A stretch of DNA of 64,000 nucleotides from Mucilaginibacter kameinonensis (GTDB taxonomy: Bacteria; Bacteroidota; Bacteroidia; Sphingobacteriales; Sphingobacteriaceae). Position 1 is the first letter of the stretch. The number at the start of each line of letters is the position of its first letter. The position numbers were made by a program, and so were the translations under genes. The notes under the pieces are model-generated. The model had not been told where the DNA came from. It worked only from the letters and a program-made list of their open reading frames with translations, and did not search any database. The stretch covers positions 1,054,001 to 1,118,000 of the forward strand of contig NZ_RCWZ01000002.1 of NCBI RefSeq assembly GCF_003675385.1, written 5' to 3'. Shown here piece after piece: positions 37,280 to 46,804 of the stretch.

Positions 37280-38608
37280 ATGAATACTAATACCACACAA
37301 TTAAAAGCGCTGTTGCAGTATACGGCAGGGTGTATTGAAGCCCGGTTGCAAACTGTATTTGGGAATGATACAACCTATTTACCACCGCTGCTTCCCAAGC
37401 TTGAGCGTAACGGTAGTGTGCTTGAAAAATTGATTGATGATCATGACCTGAGCAGCAACGAGGTTATTATACTGATGATGGCTTTAGCTCCGCATGTGCA
37501 GGTTGAGTTTTTTGATGAGATCATCCAACCCTACATACGCGAATCGGGCGATTTTCAGCAGATAGGGGGAGTCAGGAGCCGAAACGGGCGTAGCTTTTTG
37601 CCAACCGGCCAAACTGCAGTTTTTGTTTTAGCCGGCAATGATGTAGACAAGCGTTTAGAAGTTGCCCAACTGTTTCATCATCAGGGTAAACTTGGCAAAC
37701 TACATATTTTGCACCTGGAGGATGTACCGGATGGTGAGCCTGCTTTATCGGGCAGGTTGATATTACAGCCTGAGTATATTGAGCTTTTGATCAGTGGTAC
37801 TGAATCTATTCCAAAACTGAGCATGAATTTTCCGGCCCAGCATTTAGAAACTACTTACAACTGGGATGATCTGGTATTGAACGATACTACCCGTAAACAA
37901 ATTGCCGAACTGGAAAACTGGGTGAACTATCAGCAGGTATTAATGACCGATTGGGGGATGGAACGTAAATTAAAACCTGGTTACCGTGCCCTATTCCATG
38001 GCCCGCCGGGAACAGGAAAAACGCTTACAGCTTCGTTGCTTGGTAAATACACCGGCAAACCGGTATTCAGGATCGACCTGTCCATGATCGTATCTAAGTT
38101 TATAGGCGAAACCGAGAAAAATCTCTCTAAATTATTTGAAAAGGCCGATAACAAAAACTGGATCCTGTTTTTTGATGAAGCTGACGCCCTTTTTGGCAAG
38201 CGTACCAATGTTAAAGACGCGCATGATAAATATGCCAATCAGGAAGCATCTTACCTGCTGCAACGGGTAGAGCAGCATAACGGCCTGGTAATATTGGCAA
38301 CCAATTTTAAAAATAACATTGATGAGGCCTTTATGCGCCGGTTTCAATCCGTTATTAACTTCCCATTGCCAAACGCCGATGAACGGTACGTTATCTGGCA
38401 AAAATCATTCCCGCCAAAAGCAAACCTTAACGGGCATATCAACCTTGAACAAATCTCCCGTAAATATGAGCTCAGTGGCTCCGGTATTTTAAATGTGGTA
38501 CAATTCGCCTGTTTACAAATGCTGGCCCGCAAGGAAAGTCGCATTTCATCAGAGTTAATACTGGAAGGCATAGAGCGCGAATACACCAAAGAGAACCGGG
38601 TTTGGTAA
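37280..38608 (+). CDS. eCIS AAA+ ATPase (Pvc15-like)
   Basis: A 442-residue ATPase, last gene of the cluster. Walker A is GPPGTGKT at 241-248, Walker B ILFFDEADALFG with D299/E300, followed by the sensor-1 and arginine-finger region (LVILATNFKNNIDEAFMRRF). The N-terminal 200 residues are the Pvc15-specific part. ATPases of this type are conserved in nearly all eCIS loci and are needed for assembly or cargo loading. It begins 3 bases after the DUF4157 gene. Confidence 0.92.
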   Translation: MNTNTTQLKALLQYTAGCIEARLQTVFGNDTTYLPPLLPKLERNGSVLEKLIDDHDLSSNEVIILMMALAPHVQVEFFDEIIQPYIRESGDFQQIGGVRSRNGRSFLPTGQTAVFVLAGNDVDKRLEVAQLFHHQGKLGKLHILHLEDVPDGEPALSGRLILQPEYIELLISGTESIPKLSMNFPAQHLETTYNWDDLVLNDTTRKQIAELENWVNYQQVLMTDWGMERKLKPGYRALFHGPPGTGKTLTASLLGKYTGKPVFRIDLSMIVSKFIGETEKNLSKLFEKADNKNWILFFDEADALFGKRTNVKDAHDKYANQEASYLLQRVEQHNGLVILATNFKNNIDEAFMRRFQSVINFPLPNADERYVIWQKSFPPKANLNGHINLEQISRKYELSGSGILNVVQFACLQMLARKESRISSELILEGIEREYTKENRVW

Positions 38609-38618
38609 AATCCGGTTC
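38593..38618 (+). terminator. Hairpin at the end of the eCIS operon
   Basis: GAACCGG (38593-38599) pairs with CCGGTTC (38612-38618) across the stop codon of the ATPase gene. No T-run follows on the + strand, so it may stabilise the 3' end or act as a weak terminator only. Confidence 0.35.
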
Positions 38619-38832
38619 GGCACAAAAGACCCCATTGTAATCCATAGTTTGTACAACCGAATCCATAAAATGTACATTGATGGTATTGGATACATTTGTG
38701 ATTTTTATCATTGCTTGGGTACCATTGATATTCCTGTATTAACGAAAATTTAGCTTTCAACTTAATGGTGCGGTTTGCATTATATTGAATAAATTAGCAA
38801 ATCATCGCCTATTGTAATTCCGTGGCTTTCAC

Positions 38833-38842
38833 AGGAGGTGAT
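38833..38842 (+). promoter_or_regulatory. Extended Shine-Dalgarno sequence with mini-ORF
   Basis: AGGAGGTGAT is an exact complement of the conserved bacterial 16S rRNA 3' end. It precedes ATG GTA TAA (38849-38857) and TTG TTA TGG TAT AAC TTT TAA (38844-38864), not a recognisable gene. It lies 53 bases upstream of the histidine kinase ATG. Bacteroidota rarely use Shine-Dalgarno pairing. Confidence 0.35.
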
Positions 38843-38894
38843 TTTGTTATGGTATAACTTTTAATTGTCTATAGTACAATAAAATACGTGGTGT

Positions 38895-41207
38895 ATGTTT
38901 AAATATGTAGCAATATGTTTTATTGTCATGTTTTTTGGCTCAACAGCTTTGGGACAAAAAAAGATGGACATTGCTACCATTAAGCTAAACCTCGATAATC
39001 AAAAAAATAAATCCGACACCAATACCATTAAGCTGCAAATACAATTGGGCAGCTATTATCTCAACAAAATTGGCGAGCACAAAGAAGTGTTGGATAGCGG
39101 GATCACTGCTTTTAATAAAGCTATACAAATGTGTGTTGCCATTCATTCGGCAAAATGGCTTAATGAAGCCATGATGCTTAAAGGGGCGGCATATTTAAAG
39201 CAAGGTGACCTGAAACAGGGCAAATCCATTTTTATGGAGGTGGTTAACTATTATCGTAAAGTGGGCGATAAATATAATGAGGGCAAAACCTGGGCCCGTT
39301 TAGGTGATGACCTGTCTATAGATAATGCACTTGCCGTTCCGGATAAAATTAACAGTTATGAACAGGCCCGGAATTTATTTCAGGAAACCGGCCACAAACT
39401 GGATGCGGCCGATATGAGCAAAAACATAGCGGATATCCATCTTAATCAAAAAAAGCTTGATCTGGCCGAAACGGAATTGCTTAAGGTATTGGCCCAATAT
39501 AAAGCGATAGGATATAAAAAACTTCATTATACCTATCACTCCCTTGCCGAGTTAAGCAAGCAAAAGGTTGATTTGCACAACGAACTTTTATATCGGCACG
39601 AGGTAATAAAAAGCATGAACGCTACAGCCGACACTGCCTTGGCCGATTTTTATTATGCCAAGCTTGCGCTGGTATACGCCGATCTTAACAAGTATGATCA
39701 AAGCCTTATTTACATTATTAAATCGGCCGACATCCTAAAGAAAAGAAAGCAGTACGAGGATTTTTACGGCTACCTGAGTCTTATTATATACGACTTTATT
39801 ACGGCTAACAGGCCTAAAGAAGCCCTTGCGTATCTGAAACAGGCTGTAATTGATGTGCCGCCAAAGATACTGGCGCAAAAGGTTGATATGTACGAGGCCT
39901 TTGGCAATATCTATGTTGCCCTGAAAGATTACCCCAAGGCCGAGCTGTATTATCTGAAAATGATGGAGGTATATAAGATCACTAATTTTAGTAAAGACTT
40001 TTATACCACCAACGAGCAAATGGTGACCGATTTTGTGCACTACAATGAAACCATGGCCGGCTTTTATCTGCTTACCCAACAGTTTAAAAAAGCGGGTGTG
40101 TATACCAAACAGATCCTCTCATTGCCGTCAAATAAAATAAGGCCTATCACCCTTACCAAGATCCATCGTATGCAGTTTCGGGTTGATTCGGCTTCCGGTA
40201 ATTATGTATCTGCAATAAAACATTTCGAGATCCACAAACGCCTTGATGACTCGCTGTTTAATGCCATAAAAAATAAACAGATTGAAGAACTTGAGATCAC
40301 CAATAAAACCAAGGAGAACAAGCAATCAATTAAATACCTGGAAATTAAAAACAAGAGCCAGCGCGATGAACTCCAAAAGGTAAACACGCAGCGTAACATT
40401 ACCTTCGGTGGTGTGGCCATGCTTATTATTATTGCCGGCCTGGCATTTAGCGGATACAGGCATAAACAGAGGAGCAACCTGCAACTACAATTAAAGCAAA
40501 CCGAGATCAACAATCAGAACTTATCGCTGCAAAAGCTGCTCGGTGAAAAAGATGACCTGTTAGATGAAAAAGACTGGCTGCTGAAGGAAGTGCATCACCG
40601 GGTAAAAAACAACCTGCAAATTGTAATGAGCCTGCTGAACACCCAATCGGCATTTTTAAAGAATAACGCTGCACTTGCGGCCATTCGCGAAAGCCAGAAT
40701 CGGGTGCAGGCCATAGCGCTGATACACCAAAAGCTGTATAGTAACTCGGATGTGTCATACATCGATATGTCGGTTTATATTAATGAGCTGATCAGCTACC
40801 TGGCCGACTGTTACAACCCGGGCGATAAAGGAATCCGTTTTGAACAAACGGTACAACCCATAAAGCTTGATGTTGCACAGGCTGTACCCGTGGGCCTGAT
40901 ACTAAATGAAGCCATAACAAACGCCATTAAATACGCCTTCCCATCTCAGTGTGGCGAAATAAAGGTAGCCTTACGCCTTGCCGAAGAAACCATTATACTC
41001 ACCATAGCTGATAACGGAATAGGCTTGCCTGTTGATTTTGATATACAGAAAGCAAGCTCGTTGGGTATGGAAATGATGAAGGCGTTGAGCAAGCAGTTGG
41101 GTGGTTATTTTAAGATGGAGAATTGTGGTGGTGCTTTGATTACTGTTGAATTTAGGGCAGAGAAGCAGTTGAGCAATATTGAACGAAAAACTTTTGTAGC
41201 TAACTAA
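38895..41207 (+). CDS. TPR-containing sensor histidine kinase (HisKA_2 type)
   Basis: A 770-residue kinase. Signal peptide (MFKYVAICFIVMFFGSTALG), then a periplasmic region of about 450 residues made of TPR-like helices (EQARNLFQETGHKLDAADMS, YLKQAVIDVPPKILAQKVDM), one membrane segment at about 502-522 (GGVAMLIIIAGLAFSGY), a coiled coil, and the HisKA_2 dimerisation box LLKEVHHRVKNNLQI with His 567 as the likely phosphoacceptor. The HATPase domain follows (ILNEAITNAIKYAFP, IADNGIGLP, SLGMEMMKAL). It forms a two-gene operon with the response regulator that begins 4 bases later. Confidence 0.9.
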   Translation: MFKYVAICFIVMFFGSTALGQKKMDIATIKLNLDNQKNKSDTNTIKLQIQLGSYYLNKIGEHKEVLDSGITAFNKAIQMCVAIHSAKWLNEAMMLKGAAYLKQGDLKQGKSIFMEVVNYYRKVGDKYNEGKTWARLGDDLSIDNALAVPDKINSYEQARNLFQETGHKLDAADMSKNIADIHLNQKKLDLAETELLKVLAQYKAIGYKKLHYTYHSLAELSKQKVDLHNELLYRHEVIKSMNATADTALADFYYAKLALVYADLNKYDQSLIYIIKSADILKKRKQYEDFYGYLSLIIYDFITANRPKEALAYLKQAVIDVPPKILAQKVDMYEAFGNIYVALKDYPKAELYYLKMMEVYKITNFSKDFYTTNEQMVTDFVHYNETMAGFYLLTQQFKKAGVYTKQILSLPSNKIRPITLTKIHRMQFRVDSASGNYVSAIKHFEIHKRLDDSLFNAIKNKQIEELEITNKTKENKQSIKYLEIKNKSQRDELQKVNTQRNITFGGVAMLIIIAGLAFSGYRHKQRSNLQLQLKQTEINNQNLSLQKLLGEKDDLLDEKDWLLKEVHHRVKNNLQIVMSLLNTQSAFLKNNAALAAIRESQNRVQAIALIHQKLYSNSDVSYIDMSVYINELISYLADCYNPGDKGIRFEQTVQPIKLDVAQAVPVGLILNEAITNAIKYAFPSQCGEIKVALRLAEETIILTIADNGIGLPVDFDIQKASSLGMEMMKALSKQLGGYFKMENCGGALITVEFRAEKQLSNIERKTFVAN

Positions 41208-41211
41208 TTAT

Positions 41212-43161
41212 ATGAATAAGAAAATATTAATAGTCGAGGACGAATCGCTGGTGGCATACGACCTGAAATTAATATTAACGCGTGCCGGTTACAAAGTTTG
41301 CGGCATTGCCGATTCTGTACCCGAAGCACTGGAGATCATTGAAGAGCAAAAGCCTGAAATGGTACTGCTTGATATATTTTTAAAAGGAAGCCAGAATGGA
41401 ATTGACCTGGCCAAAATCCTAACATCAAAAAATATCGCTTTTGTATACCTGTCGGCCAATTTTCAGGAGAGTATTCTTGAGCGGGCAAAGGCAACACAGC
41501 CTTACGGCTTTTTGGTAAAACCGTTTCGCGAAAAAGAATTACTGATAACCCTTGATGTTGCTTTTTACAGGCATCAAAACAGCATTGAATCAAAATTACG
41601 CCAGGAACAGGCATTAGAGCAGGTATTCAAAAACATTGTTGCCGAAACAATAAACTGGAAGCAAAAGCTGCTGAAAATAGCCATGAGCATTCAGCCGCAT
41701 ATGCCCTTTGATTATTTAACCATTACCATGAAAAACGGCAGCGGTTTTCCTGATAATGCGCTCTCATTTTTACGCACCGGCTTTGATGAGTACCAGATGA
41801 TAGGTACGGATGAATTCTTAAACATCACAAAAATCAACAGGTCGCAACTGCAACAAATGCAGGGTGACAGTCCGCTGATCACCAAGGCCGACTTTTACAA
41901 TGCCACTAATTTTGTTAAGATCTGGCCGCAGTTCCCTTTAAAAAAAGTTATTGCCCAGGTTTTTAATATGCAATCGTTTTTAGGGTTGCCTTTACTTACT
42001 TCAAGCGGTAATGTGATTCATTTTTCGTTTTACAGCCGCAAAACAGATTGTTATAATAATGACCATTTGATTTTGCTGGATCGCCTGCACCGGTCGTTAT
42101 TAATGGCGATAGAAGAGATCATTCCGTTTGATGCACTTGAGCCATCAATAAATAAAGTTGATAAACAGGCTGATAATGGCATAAGCGAAAAAAATAAAGC
42201 GGTTGGTTTTAAGGATATTATAGGTAAAAGCCACCAGATGCTTACCGTGCTTGATCATATTGCTATAGTAGCCCCGCTTGATACATCAGTATTGGTTTTG
42301 GGTGAAAGCGGAACCGGTAAGGAACGGATTGCAAAAAGTATCCATTACCTTTCGCTTCGTAAAAGTAAGCCTTTAGTGGTGGTGAATTGTGCTTCTATGC
42401 CGGCCACTTTGATTGAGTCGGAATTGTTTGGGCATGAAAAGGGCGCATTTACCGGAGCTGTTGAAAAACGCACCGGCAAATTTGAACTGGCCGATGGTGG
42501 AACCATTTTCCTGGACGAAATAGGTGAAATGCCTGCCGAACTGCAGGTTAAACTATTACGTGTTTTACAGGAACAGGAAATAGAACGTATTGGTGGTAAA
42601 GGCCCTATTAAAATTAACGTGCGTATAGTGGCTGCCACCAACCGCAACCTGGAAAAAGAAGTTGAGGAAGGTCGTTTCCGGCTCGATTTGTATTACAGGT
42701 TGTTTGTATTCCCTATCATAATCCCTCCATTAAGAGAACGCAAAGATGATATTCCTGTATTGGCCAGTCATTTTTTAGACCGATACGCACAAAAAAGCGG
42801 TAAGGTAATAACAGGCATATCTCCTAATGTGATGAACCAGTTGTTTGACTATCACTGGCCGGGCAATGTGCGCGAGCTTGAGCATTTTATTGAGCGAAGT
42901 GTATTGCTGACTGATGGCCCGCTGATAAAAGATGCCTACCTGCCCAAACTTCAGGGGAAAAAGGAAAGCCCTGCTTACGCTGAAGTCGCAGCCGACAGGT
43001 TGAAAACGATAGACGAACATGCCCGTGACCATATCTTAGATGTATTGAGGCGCTGCAATGGTAAAATAAGTGGTAAGGATGGGGCTGCGGCTAAATTAGG
43101 TTTGCCGCCATCAACACTGCATTCAAAAATGCAAAAGCTGGGTATTAAGAAATGGGAGTAG
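41212..43161 (+). CDS. NtrC-type sigma-54-dependent response regulator
   Basis: A 649-residue regulator. Receiver domain residues 1-120 (ILIVEDESLVAYDLKLILTR) with phosphoacceptor D54 in VLLDIFLKG; a GAF-like middle region (about 150-300); AAA+ sigma-54 interaction domain with Walker A GESGTGKE near 364 and GAFTGA at 411-416; and a C-terminal Fis-type HTH (GKDGAAAKLGLPPSTLHSKM). It activates sigma-54 promoters after phosphorylation by the adjacent kinase. No -24/-12 target promoter could be read with confidence nearby. Confidence 0.93.
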   Translation: MNKKILIVEDESLVAYDLKLILTRAGYKVCGIADSVPEALEIIEEQKPEMVLLDIFLKGSQNGIDLAKILTSKNIAFVYLSANFQESILERAKATQPYGFLVKPFREKELLITLDVAFYRHQNSIESKLRQEQALEQVFKNIVAETINWKQKLLKIAMSIQPHMPFDYLTITMKNGSGFPDNALSFLRTGFDEYQMIGTDEFLNITKINRSQLQQMQGDSPLITKADFYNATNFVKIWPQFPLKKVIAQVFNMQSFLGLPLLTSSGNVIHFSFYSRKTDCYNNDHLILLDRLHRSLLMAIEEIIPFDALEPSINKVDKQADNGISEKNKAVGFKDIIGKSHQMLTVLDHIAIVAPLDTSVLVLGESGTGKERIAKSIHYLSLRKSKPLVVVNCASMPATLIESELFGHEKGAFTGAVEKRTGKFELADGGTIFLDEIGEMPAELQVKLLRVLQEQEIERIGGKGPIKINVRIVAATNRNLEKEVEEGRFRLDLYYRLFVFPIIIPPLRERKDDIPVLASHFLDRYAQKSGKVITGISPNVMNQLFDYHWPGNVRELEHFIERSVLLTDGPLIKDAYLPKLQGKKESPAYAEVAADRLKTIDEHARDHILDVLRRCNGKISGKDGAAAKLGLPPSTLHSKMQKLGIKKWE

Positions 43162-43348
43162 GTATCGATCAAAAAAAATGTATTCATTTTCAGTGCTTTA
43201 TCATTTTGATAATTTATATCTCCCAAAATGATAGGATAGTAGTTGCGGGGATACGCGTTTTTAATATGCTGAGCGCATTTTGAGCACTTTTATAGCCCTT
43301 TGGCATAGGTTTGGTTTATTGCCGGTTTTTATCATTAAGCTAAAAGCT

Positions 43349-43531
43349 ATGACAACGTTTTATATCATACTTAAAATAACCGCTTTATTAGCAGTTATCA
43401 TTGTTTCAATCACCGGCCCGAAAAAGAAAAAAGTATCTCCAAAAACTGAAATGAGCGGGTTTGCTGTTAATCCCAACGGTTACCTGGAGCATTTTAAAAA
43501 GAGCCCGGAATACCCTCAGCCGGTTGAATAA
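43349..43531 (+). CDS. Small single-span membrane protein
   Basis: A 60-residue protein from the ATG at 43349: a membrane helix (FYIILKITALLAVIIVSITG) followed by a basic stop-transfer run (PKKKKVSPK) and a polar tail. The frame opens earlier (43280), but that N-terminus is less plausible. A terminator follows 28 bases downstream, which supports a genuine short transcription unit. I do not recognise the family. Confidence 0.5.
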   Translation: MTTFYIILKITALLAVIIVSITGPKKKKVSPKTEMSGFAVNPNGYLEHFKKSPEYPQPVE

Positions 43532-43559
43532 ACGGTAAATTAACTTGTTTTGAAAATAG

Positions 43560-43587
43560 AAGCCTTTCATTTTGATAGGCTTTTTTT
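43560..43587 (+). terminator. Rho-independent terminator
   Basis: AAGCCT (43560-43565) pairs with AGGCTT (43577-43582), followed by T residues to 43587. It ends the small membrane protein unit. The following stretch to 43739 holds no gene. Confidence 0.8.
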
Positions 43588-43739
43588 ATGCGCTCATCTC
43601 TTTCCCGAAACTAAAATCTTCATTTACACAGCCTAAACCTATAAATGGCATGCCTGTGCCACAACGGGCATTCTTTTGGCATTGGGGTATGTACAGTTAT
43701 TCAACAAATCCGTGCGGGTAACTGAAATAAACATATAAA

Positions 43740-44285
43740 ATGGAAGATGAACGAATTATTGTGAGGCCTGCTATCCCGGCCGATGTAGTGTTCGCCGATC
43801 AGATCATCAAAGAAATGGAAGGCTCGGCTATAGCAAGAGGCTCGGGTATTTCTAAAAGATCGGCAGCCTCAGTAATAGAAAAGATCGACACGGGTAAAGC
43901 TATAGTCGCTGTAACCGAAAATGGCGAATGGGTAGGTTTCTCCTATATCGAAACCTGGGACGATGGGAAGTTTGTATCAAACAGCGGTCTGATTGTTTCG
44001 CCGCAGCACCGTAACCAGGGTGTAGCCTCCGAAGTCAAGAACATGATATTTAACCTGTCGCGCAGTAAATATCCAACAGCAAAGATATTCAGCATTACCT
44101 CTGGGCTGGCCATCATGAAAATGAATACCCGTCTTGGCTTTGAGCCGGTAACCTACAGCGAAGTAGCACAAGAGCCCCGCTTTTGGGATGCCTGCAAAAG
44201 TTGTGTTAACTACGATGTGCTGCAAAGTAAAAACCGTTGCAATTGCTTGTGTACCGCCATGTTATTCGATCCTCAACTAAACTAA
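43740..44285 (+). CDS. GNAT-family N-acetyltransferase
   Basis: A 181-residue acetyltransferase. GNAT core: IIVRPAIPADVVFADQIIKE, the central strand GLIVSPQHRNQGVASEVKNM (acetyl-CoA P-loop Q/R-x-x-G-x-A) and SGLAIMKMNTRLGFEPVTY. The C-terminus has a cysteine cluster (CKSCVNYD, CNCLC) that may bind metal. It is followed 6 bases later by an ArgE-like deacetylase, so it may make N-acetyl-amino acids, for example as an N-acetylglutamate-synthase-like enzyme; this is inference from context. Confidence 0.82.
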   Translation: MEDERIIVRPAIPADVVFADQIIKEMEGSAIARGSGISKRSAASVIEKIDTGKAIVAVTENGEWVGFSYIETWDDGKFVSNSGLIVSPQHRNQGVASEVKNMIFNLSRSKYPTAKIFSITSGLAIMKMNTRLGFEPVTYSEVAQEPRFWDACKSCVNYDVLQSKNRCNCLCTAMLFDPQLN

Positions 44286-44291
44286 TTTCCT

Positions 44292-45464
44292 ATGATAAAA
44301 ACATTGAATGAGCAACCTGTCACCTCCTTAGTAGGGCATACGCTTCCTTTGAACCCGCATTTCTTCAGCGAATCTGTTGTGTTGTTGCAGCATATGATCA
44401 AAGCCTCGTCGTTCAGCGGCAATGAAGAAGCGGTTGCGGATATTATATATCAGCATTTGCTGGATTATTCGGTAAAGGTAAAACGGCTGGGAAACAATAT
44501 CTGGTGCTTTAATAAATACTACGATGAAACTAAACCGACAATATTGCTTAACTCTCATATGGATACGGTTGTGCCAAACGAGGGGTACACAAAAGATCCG
44601 TTTTGCCCGGAAATAAGCGAAGGGAAACTTTATGGCCTCGGAAGCAATGATGCGGGCGGTTGCGTAGTATCGCTCATTGCCGCTTTCCTGCATTTTTATA
44701 GCTACCATGGCCTTGGCTTTAACTTGTGCCTTGCCATTACGGCGGAAGAAGAAAACTCTGGCGAAAACGGGATCAAATCAATACTGCCATTGTTGGGCGG
44801 TTGCGAACTGGCCATAGTTGGCGAGCCAACACTGTTGCAAATGGCAATTGCCGAAAAAGGTAACCTGGTTATTGATTGTATAAGTAACGGTCGCCCTGGT
44901 CATGCCGCACGCGAGGAAGGTGATAATGCCATACATAAATGTTTAAGAGATCTGGAATGGTTTAGCCTTTACCAGTTTCCGCAGCAATTGAAAGGAGTTG
45001 CGCCGGTAAAAATGACGGTTACCACCATCAAAGCCGGTTCACAGCATAATATCGTGCCCGGCAGGTGCGAGTTTACAGTAGATATCAGGCATGATGATAC
45101 CTTTTCGCAAAACGAGATAGTTGATATCATTAGGCGCAATGTATCATGCCAGGTGAACCCTCGCCCTGGTTCACTGGGGGCATCGTCGGTATCTACCGAA
45201 CATCCTATTGTTAAAACCGGGATTGCGGTTGGCTGCAAAACCTATATTTCACCTACCACATCTGACCAGGCCTGGCTATCTATCCCTTCGGTAAAGATCG
45301 GCCCTGGCGACTCGGCCCGTTCGCATTCGGCCGATGAATTTATCTACCTCGAAGAGATCAAGAAGGGCATCAATTTATATGTAAGGCTGCTTGAAACGCT
45401 GCCGCTGATGCTCATCAATAATCCAAACAAATACAAAAATGAAATCAAGCATATTAATAATTGA
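44292..45464 (+). CDS. M20-family deacetylase (ArgE-like)
   Basis: A 390-residue metallopeptidase-family enzyme. LNSHMDTVVP supplies His and Asp zinc ligands, YGLGSNDAGGCVVSLIAAF the bridging Asp, and TAEEENSGENGIK the catalytic Glu pair; GRPGHAAREEGDNAI marks the dimerisation lid and GPGDSARSHSADEF the last His ligand. It matches N-acetylornithine deacetylase/succinyl-diaminopimelate desuccinylase-type enzymes. Pairing with a GNAT suggests an acetylated amino-acid pathway. Its last 26 bases overlap the start of the response-regulator gene. Confidence 0.87.
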   Translation: MIKTLNEQPVTSLVGHTLPLNPHFFSESVVLLQHMIKASSFSGNEEAVADIIYQHLLDYSVKVKRLGNNIWCFNKYYDETKPTILLNSHMDTVVPNEGYTKDPFCPEISEGKLYGLGSNDAGGCVVSLIAAFLHFYSYHGLGFNLCLAITAEEENSGENGIKSILPLLGGCELAIVGEPTLLQMAIAEKGNLVIDCISNGRPGHAAREEGDNAIHKCLRDLEWFSLYQFPQQLKGVAPVKMTVTTIKAGSQHNIVPGRCEFTVDIRHDDTFSQNEIVDIIRRNVSCQVNPRPGSLGASSVSTEHPIVKTGIAVGCKTYISPTTSDQAWLSIPSVKIGPGDSARSHSADEFIYLEEIKKGINLYVRLLETLPLMLINNPNKYKNEIKHINN

Positions 45465-46779
45465 TGACGAGGTAAAGCTCAGCGAACTAATGGCCCGCAT
45501 CCTGGTACTGGAGGGCTATCATGTGATTCAGGCTCCCAATGCTAAAGCAGGTTTGCGCCTTATTGAGCGCGAGGATGTAAGAGTAGTTTTGAGCGATGTA
45601 AAACTGCCGGATGCCAATGGTGTCGAGTTGGTGCAGCGCATCAAACAAATAAAACCCTACATCGAGATCATTAACCTTACGGCTTTCGGCACCATTAGTG
45701 ATGGGGTTTTGGCTATCAAAAACGGGGCTTTTGATTATTTAACCAAGGGCGATGATAATGATAAGATCATACCGCTGGTAAGTAAGGCGCTCGATAAAGC
45801 TAACCTGCAATATCATATCAACGAACTACAAAATGAGGTTGAAACCCTGCATGGTTTTCCGATAGTATTAGGGCAGTCGCCGGCGATACTTGAAGCTGTT
45901 GAACTGGCGAGGAAAGTAGCCCGGACGGATGCCACCGTTTTACTTTTGGGCGAAACGGGCACAGGCAAAGAAGTATTTGCCGAAGCTATTCATTACGAAA
46001 GCCTGCGTAAAGACAAACCCTTTGTTGCTGTTAACTGCAGTGCCTTTAGTAAAGAGTTATTGGAGAGTGAACTGTTTGGATACAAAGCCGGTGCATTTAC
46101 CGGGGCGCTGAAGGACAAGAAGGGCTTATTTGAAGAAGCCAACGGCGGCACCATATTTTTAGATGAGCTTGGCGAAATGAGCCACGACCTGCAGGCCAAA
46201 CTGTTACGTGTGCTTGAAAACGGTACTTTCATAAAAATAGGAGAAACGCGGACTGTAAAGGTAAATGTGCGGCTTATTGCGGCCACCAACCGCGATCTGC
46301 AAAAAGAATCGGAAGAGGGGCATTTCAGGCTGGATCTGTTTTATCGCCTATCGGGGTTTTCTATCGTGTTGCCGCCCCTGAGGGATAGGATAGGGGACAT
46401 AGAAGTGCTCGCAAGGCATTTTATCAAACTCTATTCGGCCAAGGTGAAGAAAAAGCAGCCCGACGTAGATGAGAACTTTTTTAAGCTGCTCAATCAACAC
46501 AAATGGAACGGTAACATCCGCGAGCTTAAAAATGTAATTGAACGGGTTATTATCCTGATGGATGAACCCCTGCTTACTCCCAAGCTTTTACCTAATGAAT
46601 TTCATAACGGCGGCTATTACGACCTGGTTGCGCTTGACCTCGACAGTGTGGAGCGCCATCACATCCGCAGGATCCTGAAATATGTAAAAGGTAATAAATC
46701 GGAAGCGGCCCGGGTATTGGGGATTGGTTTAGCTACCCTATACCGCAAAATTGAAGAGTATCACATTGTTATGAACTGA
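45439..46779 (+). CDS. Second NtrC-type sigma-54-dependent response regulator
   Basis: A 446-residue regulator: receiver (SILIIDDEVKLSELMARILV) with D53 in LSDVKLPDANG, then a sigma-54 AAA+ domain (GETGTGKEVFAEAIHYES, GYKAGAFTGALKDKKGLFEE) and a Fis-type HTH (GNKSEAARVLGIGLATLYRK). Its start codon lies inside the end of the deacetylase gene, so the three genes form an operon. It may control the metabolic pair or a wider sigma-54 regulon. No partner kinase is adjacent. Confidence 0.93.
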   Translation: MKSSILIIDDEVKLSELMARILVLEGYHVIQAPNAKAGLRLIEREDVRVVLSDVKLPDANGVELVQRIKQIKPYIEIINLTAFGTISDGVLAIKNGAFDYLTKGDDNDKIIPLVSKALDKANLQYHINELQNEVETLHGFPIVLGQSPAILEAVELARKVARTDATVLLLGETGTGKEVFAEAIHYESLRKDKPFVAVNCSAFSKELLESELFGYKAGAFTGALKDKKGLFEEANGGTIFLDELGEMSHDLQAKLLRVLENGTFIKIGETRTVKVNVRLIAATNRDLQKESEEGHFRLDLFYRLSGFSIVLPPLRDRIGDIEVLARHFIKLYSAKVKKKQPDVDENFFKLLNQHKWNGNIRELKNVIERVIILMDEPLLTPKLLPNEFHNGGYYDLVALDLDSVERHHIRRILKYVKGNKSEAARVLGIGLATLYRKIEEYHIVMN

Positions 46780-46804
46780 TACTTATGAGCAATTAAAATC
46801 ATGG

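Noticed and set aside
43296..43700. Possible sigma-54 (-24/-12) promoters at TTGGCAT sites near 43299 and 43680
   Set aside because: The -24 GG is present but GC is not at the right distance (10 bases), so neither fits the consensus.
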